From contig CALKWL010000386.1 of the NCBI GenBank assembly GCA_938004235.1, forward strand, positions 1 to 5,372: a stretch of DNA of 5,372 nucleotides, in the 5' to 3' direction. This DNA is from an uncultured Gammaproteobacteria bacterium (GTDB lineage Bacteria > Pseudomonadota > Gammaproteobacteria > Halothiobacillales > Halothiobacillaceae). Under the pieces are notes generated by a model. That model was given only the letters and a program-made list of their open reading frames with translations. It had not been told where the DNA came from and did no database searches. Positions 1 to 5,372 of this stretch are shown here, piece after piece; position 1 is the first letter of the stretch, and each line of letters starts with the position of its first letter. The position numbers were made by a program, and so were the translations under genes.

Positions 1-46
1 ACCACCGAGATCTACACTCTTTCCCTACACGACGCTCTTCCGATCT
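1..46. other. Residual Illumina P5/TruSeq universal adapter
   Basis: This stretch matches the 3' part of the Illumina P5/TruSeq universal adapter, ending in the diagnostic GCTCTTCCGATCT at 34-46. It is synthetic and not part of the genome. It is open in the same frame as the gene that follows and adds false residues (including SLHDALPI) if the reading frame is extended to the window edge. Genomic sequence starts at 47. It is oriented as expected for adapter read-through from short inserts assembled onto the contig end. Confidence 0.98.
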
Positions 47-609
47 ACCTGGCCGGCGTCACGCCCCATGCCGCCAGCCGCGACGACTACCTGATCCCGT
101 CCAGCATCCTCAACGCCACCGTCTCGGGACTGGTCAGCCGCTCGATCCTCGACGCCTCCATCGGCGACGGGGACTTCCACGGCTGCCTCTACTTTCACGA
201 ACTGGAGCGCGCGGACGTCTCACGCGATTTCGTCGACGACATTAGTCGCCGCGCCGAAGCCCTGGCTCAAGGCATGCCCACGCTCGCCCCGCCCGAAACG
301 CCCGCGGACGCGACAACGCGGCGGCAGGCGGTCGAGCGGTTGATCGCCGACCTCATGCACGAACACGGCGTCAGCAGCCCCAACTTCATCAAACCCGGCA
401 TCGGCGAAGCGACGCGCGTGTTGCTGCGGCGCAACCCCGGCCTGCTCATCCTGCGCGAAGATGCCGGCCTGAACACGGGCGACGACGGCGATACCGCTCA
501 TTTGCGCGCGCTCGCCGCCGAAAGGGGCGTCCCCATCGTCGCCGCGGCCAACCTCGGCCCCTACCAGGCCATTGCGATTATCAAGGAGCTGCGTCATGCA
601 CCCGAATGA
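47..609 (+). CDS. StiP/PRTase_1-type protein with C-terminal PELOTA domain, partial (N-terminus missing)
   Basis: This is the last 186 residues of a larger protein; the first whole genomic codon is at 49. The left part carries a block I recognise from the StiP family (older name PRTase_1): RDDYLIPSSILNATVSGLVSR at fragment residues 11-31, then GDFHGCLYFHEL (41-52) and a SRDFVDDI helix. A short linker (about 71-90) leads to a C-terminal domain with GVSSPNFIKPGIGEATRVLL (107-126), DTAHLRALAAERGVPI (148-163) and a final YQAIAIIKEL, fitting the PELOTA-type RNA-binding domain fused to this family. Family members occur in operons linked to Ter stress response, predicted to make a ribonucleoside-like compound; current databases also call them cysteine protease StiP. 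The catalytic part lies outside the window, so I cannot judge which activity applies. The stop TGA (607-609) lies inside the next gene, so the two are probably co-translated. The family call is from memory of motifs, not a search. Confidence 0.82.
583..588 (+). promoter_or_regulatory. Ribosome binding site that decides the lyase start
   Basis: AAGGAG lies inside the 3' end of the upstream gene, 7 bases before ATG 596. This favours 596 over the in-frame TTG at 572, which has no comparable site and would add eight residues unlike the family. Placing the site inside the preceding coding region fits translational coupling. Confidence 0.85.
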
Positions 610-1531
610 AGACCCCAGCGACTTTGCCGCCCGACGCGAGCCGATGGCCGAGCGTCTGGGCGCGTCCCTCTACGTCCCCGCGACCCGCCACGACCTGGGC
701 CTGATCGCCGAAGGCGCCAAGCTGCCCCAGCTGCGCTCGGTAATCTTCTGCACCGAGGACGCCGTCGGCGAACGCGAGCTGGAACACGCCCTGGAGAACC
801 TGCGTCAGGCGCTGCTGCATATGCCCGTCTACCGTCCCACCCTGCGCTTCGTGCGCGTGCGCAATCCCGAAATCATGCAGCGCATCGTCGCCCTGCCCGG
901 CGCGGAAAAGCTCGACGGCTTCGTCATTCCCAAGGCGACCCGGCACAATCTCGACGCCTATCTTGAACCCATCCGCGACACCCGCCACTTCATCATGCCG
1001 ACCCTGGAAACCCATGAAGTGTTTTGCGAGCGCGAGATGCGCATGTTGCGCAAGAAGCTCTGCGAGCCGCACATCAAATCGCGCATTCTCGCCCTGCGCA
1101 TCGGCGGCAACGACCTGCTTGCCCTGCTCGGCATCCGCCGCCCGCGCCATGTCACCATCTACCGCACTCCCCTCGGCGGCATCATCGCCCGCCTGGTGAC
1201 CGCCATGCGCCCGCACGGTTTCCACCTCACCGCGCCGGTGTTCGAGCACATGGATCGCCCCGAGCTGCTGGCCGAGGAAGTCAGTGAGGACATGCTGCAC
1301 GGCCTGATCGGCAAGACCGCCATCCACCCCGATCAGGTGCCGCTGATCGAGAGCCACTACCGCGTCTGCCCCAACGACGTGGAAGCCGCGCAAATGATTC
1401 TGCAAGAAAACTGCCCCGCAGTGTTCGGGCATGGCGGCAGCATGTGCGAAGTCAGCACGCACACGAGCTGGGCGAAGAACATTCTCACCCGCATGCAGGC
1501 TTTCGGCTCGGTCGTTTCACAGGGTTCGTAG
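596..1531 (+). CDS. HpcH/HpaI aldolase/citrate lyase-type C-C bond lyase (Ter-associated)
   Basis: A 311-residue protein, apparently complete, of the CitE/HpcH-like TIM-barrel superfamily, in the C-C bond lyase branch found beside StiP/PRTase genes. Visible in order: SLYVPATRHDL (24-34), the strand SVIFCTEDAV (48-57), LRFVRVRNPE (83-92) with the arginine typical of substrate binding, GFVIPKATR (108-116), IMPTLETHEVF (133-143), RILALRIGGNDLL (163-175), TPLGGIIARLV (191-201), LTAPVFE (211-217) and GLIGKTAIHPDQVPLI (236-251). By analogy with citrate lyase beta subunits, E138 and D173 are the likely Mg2+ ligands. The C-terminus has EVSTHTSWAKNILTRMQAFG (285-304). No signal peptide or membrane segment is seen, so it should be cytosolic. 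It should make or break a carbon-carbon bond in a metabolite of the Ter-linked pathway; the substrate is unknown. Start 596 is chosen for its AAGGAG site. The gene overlaps the preceding one by 14 bases. No clear terminator follows. Confidence 0.88.
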   Translation: MHPNEDPSDFAARREPMAERLGASLYVPATRHDLGLIAEGAKLPQLRSVIFCTEDAVGERELEHALENLRQALLHMPVYRPTLRFVRVRNPEIMQRIVALPGAEKLDGFVIPKATRHNLDAYLEPIRDTRHFIMPTLETHEVFCEREMRMLRKKLCEPHIKSRILALRIGGNDLLALLGIRRPRHVTIYRTPLGGIIARLVTAMRPHGFHLTAPVFEHMDRPELLAEEVSEDMLHGLIGKTAIHPDQVPLIESHYRVCPNDVEAAQMILQENCPAVFGHGGSMCEVSTHTSWAKNILTRMQAFGSVVSQGS

Positions 1532-1572
1532 TATTTTTACGCCAACTACATGCCCAAAAATCCAAAATAAGC

Positions 1573-1578
1573 TATACG
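1573..1578 (+). promoter_or_regulatory. Possible -10 element for the rhodanese gene
   Basis: TATACG resembles a sigma-70 -10 box (TATAAT) and lies in the AT-richer gap 1532-1626 before the rhodanese gene. No convincing -35 hexamer sits 16-18 bases upstream, so this is weak. A separate promoter is plausible because base composition changes here and the gene is 95 bases from the lyase stop. The gap also holds a 6-base inverted repeat (1548-1553 with 1583-1588) flanking this box, possibly by chance. Confidence 0.25.
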
Positions 1579-1612
1579 ATGAGCATGTCCCACATTGAAC
1601 CAACACACAGCT

Positions 1613-1617
1613 AGGAG
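1613..1617 (+). promoter_or_regulatory. Ribosome binding site of the rhodanese gene
   Basis: AGGAG, 9 bases before ATG 1627, supports that start. The signal peptide begins directly at this methionine, which independently supports it. Confidence 0.8.
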
Positions 1618-1626
1618 CAGTCGCAT

Positions 1627-2439
1627 ATGCACAAGCGTCGTTTTCTTGTTTTAACCGCTTCACTTGTTCTCGGCTCCATGGTTCCCGGCGCCCTGGCGCT
1701 GGCCGATGAAGCTGACGCCTTTCCGTTGCGCAAATCGTTTCCTGAAATCAAAATCATCGAAACCGCTGATTTGACGAACAAAATGGGCGAATACATGATC
1801 GTTGACGTGCGTTCGCCGTTCGAGTATTCGGTCATGCACATCAAGGACGCCGTTAATCTGCCTTTGTCCGACAAGAAGTTTGTCGCCAATGTGAAACAAG
1901 CGACTTCGGGCAACAACAAGGTTCCGGTGTTTTATTGCAACGGACACCGCTGCGCCAAGGCCTACGAGGCGGCCATGGTCATGACCAAGGCAGGTACGAG
2001 TACGGTTCTTACCTACGATGGCGGCATTACCGACTGGGCGGAAAAAAACCCGCAGCTGACCTTGCTGCTCGATAAACCGCTCGACCCCAAAGCGCTCATC
2101 AAGGATGCCCAGTTCAAGGCGCACGCCTTGCCACCCAAGGACTTTGTAAAACGGGCAAAAGAGCAATCAGGCGCTTACGTCATTGATGTACGCGACAGCT
2201 TCCAGGTTGAAGGCATCTCTCTGTTTCCGGGGCGTGAGATACGCACGGGTCTGGATATTGCCAAGCTGAAAACGCAGATCAGCGCCGCCAAAAATGCCAA
2301 TCAGCCGATGTATTTCTATGACGCAACCGGACTCCAGGTCAAACCCCTGCAATACCTGCTGGAAGACCAGGGCGTGACAGAGTATTACTTCCTGCAAGGA
2401 GGTATTGCAGCCTACTTCGATATGCTGCAAGGCAAATAA
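1627..2439 (+). CDS. Exported protein with two rhodanese domains (second degenerate)
   Basis: A 270-residue protein, complete. Residues 1-26 look like a Sec signal peptide: basic start (HKRR), hydrophobic core (7-19), and ALA at 24-26 before an acidic stretch, so it should be periplasmic. The first rhodanese domain spans about 38-145, with YMIVDVRSPFEYSVMHIKDA (56-75) and the active-site loop C104-N-G-H-R-C109, then a YDGGITDW ending (130-137). C104 is the expected sulfur-carrying cysteine; C109 is a second cysteine in the loop that could pair with it. The second domain (about 167-268) keeps the fold signatures YVIDVRDSF (184-192) and YYFLQGGIAAY (253-263), but the loop begins with D232 where the cysteine should be, so it is probably non-catalytic. 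Rhodaneses move sulfane sulfur to thiol or cyanide acceptors; the partner here is unknown. Hand counts give 32/60 GC at 1801-1860 against 44/60 at 661-720, unlike the preceding genes. A terminator follows 19 bases after the stop. Confidence 0.9.
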   Translation: MHKRRFLVLTASLVLGSMVPGALALADEADAFPLRKSFPEIKIIETADLTNKMGEYMIVDVRSPFEYSVMHIKDAVNLPLSDKKFVANVKQATSGNNKVPVFYCNGHRCAKAYEAAMVMTKAGTSTVLTYDGGITDWAEKNPQLTLLLDKPLDPKALIKDAQFKAHALPPKDFVKRAKEQSGAYVIDVRDSFQVEGISLFPGREIRTGLDIAKLKTQISAAKNANQPMYFYDATGLQVKPLQYLLEDQGVTEYYFLQGGIAAYFDMLQGK

Positions 2440-2458
2440 CCCGATTGCGCAGTCTGTA

Positions 2459-2485
2459 AAAAAGCCCGGATTCTCCGGGCTTTTT
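2459..2485 (+). terminator. Rho-independent terminator, symmetrical (probably bidirectional)
   Basis: A perfect 12-base inverted repeat (2459-2470 and 2474-2485) has a GC-rich core GCCCGGA/TCCGGGC, a 3-base central loop, an A-tract on the left and a T-tract on the right. It follows the rhodanese stop by 19 bases. Because A's precede and T's follow, it should also work for transcripts coming from the protease gene on the opposite strand. Confidence 0.95.
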
Positions 2486-2501
2486 GTTTACCTTCGCTAA
2501 T

Positions 2502-2615
2502 GTCGAGCTCAGGCGTGAACGCGTAGATGGCGCAAACCCGCCGGACTCGACCTATCAGCCTCCTGATAAGGCGGGACATAAATGTCCCGCACGCAAATTA
2601 ATCACGCAAGTGATT
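2502..2615. repeat. Cluster of inverted repeats between converging genes
   Basis: Several stems follow one another: GTCGAG/CTCGAC (2502-2507 with 2546-2551, wide loop), TATCAG/CTGATA (2553-2558 with 2563-2568, 4-base loop), GCGGGACAT/ATGTCCCGC (2571-2579 with 2582-2590, 2 bases between), and AATCAC/GTGATT (2600-2605 with 2610-2615, GCAA between). All were read directly from the sequence. CCCGCC (2537-2542) can also pair with GGCGGG (2570-2575), which would exclude the 9-base stem. No coding sequence is convincing here. It may be a REP-like intergenic repeat, a structured transcript end, or a small RNA; I cannot tell which. Confidence 0.6.
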
Positions 2616-2626
2616 GATTTTTCGAA

Positions 2627-2644
2627 ACCAAGCCCGGGTCTGGT
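2627..2644. repeat. Near-perfect 18-base palindrome centred on CCCGGG
   Basis: ACCA at 2627-2630 and TGGT at 2641-2644 flank CCCGGG (2633-2638). Between them, one pair is a mismatch and one is a G-T wobble. There is no loop, so a DNA-level symmetry (protein-binding site) is more natural than a hairpin, but it may simply belong to the surrounding repeat-rich gap. Confidence 0.35.
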
Positions 2645-2647
2645 CAG

Positions 2648-2677
2648 GCTGAAAAACTCATGGATAAGTTTTTCAGC
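2648..2677 (-). terminator. 11-base stem-loop just after the protease stop; possible terminator
   Basis: GCTGAAAAACT (2648-2658) pairs perfectly with AGTTTTTCAGC (2667-2677) around an 8-base loop. It begins 6 bases past the TAG of the minus-strand protease gene. The 3' arm carries TTTTT, but the stem continues with CAGC beyond it, so it is not a textbook intrinsic terminator. It could act as an mRNA 3'-end stabiliser, with the symmetrical terminator at 2459-2485 stopping transcription. Confidence 0.5.
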
Positions 2678-2683
2678 TTCCTG

Positions 2684-5327
2684 CTATACCTGCTGAATCG
2701 CCAAACCCAACCCTTCGACCTCGGCGCGTGCGCCCGCGTGCGTCACCACGCCAATACTGGCCGACTCAGGGCGCAGATACGCGCCGGCGACGCGCCGCAA
2801 ATCCTCCAGCGTCACATCCAGCAAACGCGCACGGTAAGCTGTGCGTCGTTCTGGAGTTACGCCATGCAACGCGCTGTAAAACACTTTTTTGGCCTCACCC
2901 GCCGGGGAGCTTGGTTTATCAATGCTGGAAATCACCGACAACAAGGCTTCTTCCAGAGCCTGCGCCGTGTGGCCGCCGCCGTGCAGCCAGTCCACGGCTC
3001 GATCGAAATCATTCAGGGTTTCAGTCAGACGCGGGTCACGGTAAGAGTAGAAGCGGAAGCTGGCCGATTCCGCATCGTAGCTCGCACCGCCGCCATACGC
3101 GCCGCCCTGCTCACGAATGGCGCGATGCAGGTAGCCATTGCGCAAATACGCGCCCAACAGCGCCAACGCCCCGGCATCGGCATGATCCAGCGGCACGGCG
3201 GCATAGGCCTTGGCGCAGAAATGCACCTGGGTATTGGTCAGCCAGGCCTCACGGGTGATCTCGCGCATGGAGGGACGCGCCATCGACCATGACGTCGCGC
3301 CCAAGGACTCACCCCAGGTCGCCGCTTGTGCCGCCGCCAGTGCGTCAAAATTGCGCGCCTCGGCCACAAACAACCACTCACGCGGCGTAGCAATCAATTT
3401 GTCATGCAGGGCAGACAGACACGCGGCAAACCCTGCCAGCTCCACCTCATCATCCAGCACATCATCCAGCGTCTTGAGACGTTGCAAACCGAGTACACCA
3501 CCCCAGGCGTGGGACAGACCCGCCGCCGGCGACAGACGCGAGGCGGCAATGCCCATGGCATGACTATGCCCCGCCGACGTCACCCCCTGCTCGCGTGCGG
3601 CACGGGTTTGCGCCACCAGCTCGCGCAGGCGCGACAGCTCATCAAAACGCACGTTCTCTAGGGTTTCGCGCATCAAGCCCTGCACATCCGCGCCATGGCG
3701 GGCGAGCGCCTTGCCGGACAGCACCAGGTGCGCATGGGTCTGCTGTTCATCTTCAACCGTCGCGCGCACCGAAGCATAGGCATGAATACCGCCGGTCACC
3801 GCCGACTGGCGCTGCTGCATCGTCAGATAATCATGCTCGCCCGCGCCCAGCTCAGCCATCATGCCCGTGACAAAGGGCAACAGCTCCAGCTCGATTTCGG
3901 ACAACGCCGGCAGGGGCATGACCACCTGGCTGTACACCAAACCATTGGTGCTGGCATCGAACCAGGTGCTGCGACGCGGCGCGGCGTCCACATGATGCGC
4001 CGCAGGACTATGCAGGCTTGGCGGAATATCGGCGCGCGTTACCTCGGGCAGAATATCCGGATCATCCTGCTGCGCCTGACGTTCCAACAGCGCCTGCGCC
4101 AGTTCGACCGTCGCCTGCCTGTCCGCCGCACTCATGGCGGCCTTCATTGCCGCCAAACGCTCAAGCTCAGCCGCCACCTTGCTCGCAGCCAATCCGGTAT
4201 CCGGCACCAACGCCAGGCGCACGCGATGCGGATTGTCCAGCAACAGGCGACGCACCAGAGTTTTGACGTACTCCGGATTCTGCACACGCTCACGCAGGCG
4301 CGCCAGTACCGGCTCCAGATCCAGCAAGGCCACTGGATCGCCGCCATGAATCGCCGCAGGCAGCGCGTGCAAAATCAGTTGCAGCCCATACGGATAGGAG
4401 CTTCCGCTGATCTCACGCTGCGACAGCTCCAATTGATGCAGTACCGCCTCGACCATCTCCAGCGGCACGCCGTTTTCAGCCACATCGTTCAGCACATCCA
4501 GAATCATCTGCTCGACGGCTCCGGCATGTTCTGGATTCGACCCCTCCACCCCGGCGGCAAACAGCATCTCGCGCTGCGAATCCTCCAGGCCGCACAGCGG
4601 CGACGGCGCATTGCCAAGCTTGGTGGTTTCCAGCGCCAGCATCAGCGGCGAGGCCGAGTTGGAAAGTAACACGCCGGACAACAACTGCGCCTCCAGCAAG
4701 CCTTCCAGATCGGTGTTTTCACCCATCAACCAGCCGAGCACGATGTGGGTTTTATCTGCGGTATCACCTTCCGCCGCATAAGGCTCACTCACTGCCAAAG
4801 GCTGGGTCAAGCGCTGCTCGGCGGGCACATCGGTATGCGGATCAATGCGTGCAAAACGCGACAGCGCGCGTGCGTGAATCATCTCCTGCACCTCGGTCAG
4901 CACCATATCGCCATAGGTCATGAATACCGCATTCGAGGGATGATAATGACGCTTGTAAAACGCCACCAACTGCTCATGGGTTAAATCAGGAATGGCTTCC
5001 GGATCGCCGCCGGAGTTATGGTGATAAGTCACCGTGGGGTAAACATGCTTGGTAAGGGTTTGCCACAACACGCTGACCGGATTGCTCATGGCGCCTTTCA
5101 TTTCATTGAAAACCACGCCTTTGAACACCAGATCACTATCCGGATTATCGGCTTGCGCAAACTCCACCCGATGGCCTTCCTGAGCAAAATCCAAAGCATC
5201 GAGACGCGCAAAAAACACGGCGTCCAGATACACGTCCAGCAGATTGAAAAAATCCTTTTTGTTTTGACTGGCAAAGGGATAAGCCGTCCAATCACTTGAC
5301 GTAAATGCGTTCATGAAGGTATTCAGC
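2684..5327 (-). CDS. M16C zinc metallopeptidase (presequence protease/PreP-like), partial (N-terminus missing)
   Basis: 880 genomic residues of an insulinase-family protease; PreP-like members are about 970 long, so roughly the first 90 are lost at the contig end. Numbering here follows the adapter-extended frame starting at 5344, in which residue 7 is the first wholly genomic one. The fragment opens with LNTFMNAFTSSDWTAYPFAS (7-26), which in this family lies shortly after the HxxEH zinc and catalytic motif, so that motif falls just outside. The third zinc ligand is visible as E81 in VVFNEMKG. Two N-terminal M16 domains run to about 385. A charged, alanine-rich helical linker (about 386-430) joins the two halves. 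The C-terminal half holds R744 and Y750 in REQGGAYGGG, the pair that binds the substrate backbone in this family, followed by FRFYSYRDPRLTETL (763-777). The family encloses and degrades unfolded peptides. Export cannot be judged without the N-terminus. The gene converges with the rhodanese gene. Confidence 0.93.
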
Positions 5328-5372
5328 AGATCGGAAGAGCACACGTCTGAACTCCAGTCACGTCAGTCAATC
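5328..5372. other. Residual Illumina TruSeq index adapter with 8-base index
   Basis: AGATCGGAAGAGCACACGTC begins at 5328 and the adapter match continues to 5361. The next eight bases, GTCAGTCA (5362-5369), sit where the sample index belongs, and ATC (5370-5372) matches the start of the next fixed segment. This is synthetic sequence. Read on the minus strand it supplies a false GTG start at 5344 and the residues MCSSD, with the sixth codon (L) straddling the junction, on the protease gene. Confidence 0.98.

Noticed and set aside
572..595. TTG start at 572 for the lyase gene
   Set aside because: ATG 596 has AAGGAG at ideal spacing; the extra eight residues fit no family feature and overlap the upstream gene further.
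581..1462. Long minus-strand open frame of 293 codons opposite the lyase gene
   Set aside because: It lies antisense to a gene with clear family motifs. Its translation is rich in A, G, H and Q with no recognisable domain, as expected from the reverse frame of GC-rich coding DNA.
2502..2677. CRISPR array or integron attC site in the hairpin cluster
   Set aside because: The stems differ from one another in sequence and spacing, so there is no direct repeat-spacer pattern. I see no paired R and L core sites or integrase gene.
2484..2696. Small plus-strand open frame of 70 codons in the convergent gap
   Set aside because: It starts within the terminator's T-tract, crosses several hairpins, has no ribosome-binding site and resembles no protein I know.
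2660..3292. Plus-strand open frame of 210 codons starting in the hairpin before the protease stop
   Set aside because: It begins inside a stem-loop and then runs antisense to the conserved C-terminal M16C domain. Its composition is that of a shadow frame.
3695..4669. Long plus-strand open frame of 324 codons opposite the protease gene
   Set aside because: The opposite strand encodes a well-conserved M16C protease across the whole stretch. The plus-strand translation is rich in R, Q and H and has no domain or ribosome-binding site that I can see.
1..5372. tRNA, rRNA or insertion-sequence genes
   Set aside because: I saw no cloverleaf-like stretch, rRNA core sequence, transposase motif or terminal inverted repeats with target duplication in the genomic part.

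Overview
The window is one assembled fragment with sequencing adapter still attached at both ends. Positions 1-46 match the Illumina P5/TruSeq universal adapter. Positions 5328-5372 match the TruSeq index adapter, followed by an 8-base index and the first three bases of the next adapter segment. Only 47-5327 is genomic, and both outer genes are cut at the adapter junctions. The ends of the window therefore carry no biological meaning.

The genomic part looks like a bacterial chromosome, probably a gammaproteobacterium. This rests on protein style only: a periplasmic double rhodanese and a long M16C protease of the presequence-protease type, in DNA of medium to high GC. I cannot name a genus.

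Layout, left to right. (1) 47-609, + strand: the C-terminal part of a StiP/PRTase_1-type protein ending in a PELOTA-like RNA-binding domain. (2) 596-1531, + strand, overlapping it by 14 bases: a TIM-barrel C-C bond lyase of the HpcH/HpaI/citrate-lyase superfamily. Together they match part of the biosynthetic operon associated with tellurium-resistance (Ter) stress-response systems, which has been predicted to make a nucleoside-like metabolite. The rest of that operon, if present, would lie to the left, outside the window. (3) 1627-2439, + strand: a secreted protein with two rhodanese domains, the first with an intact active-site cysteine and the second degenerate. It ends in a strong, symmetrical rho-independent terminator. 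(4) 2440-2683: a gap between converging genes holding a dense series of inverted repeats. (5) 2684-5327, - strand: a large zinc metallopeptidase of the M16C family, lacking its N-terminus and the HxxEH zinc motif because the contig stops there.

Genes 1 and 2 form a translationally coupled pair. The rhodanese gene has its own ribosome-binding site, a clear drop in GC and a 95-base upstream gap, so it is probably a separate transcription unit. The protease faces the other way and shares the intergenic terminator region with the rhodanese gene. The most interesting biology is the StiP-PELOTA/lyase pair, a known but little-characterised system. The hairpin-rich gap is the least explained DNA.
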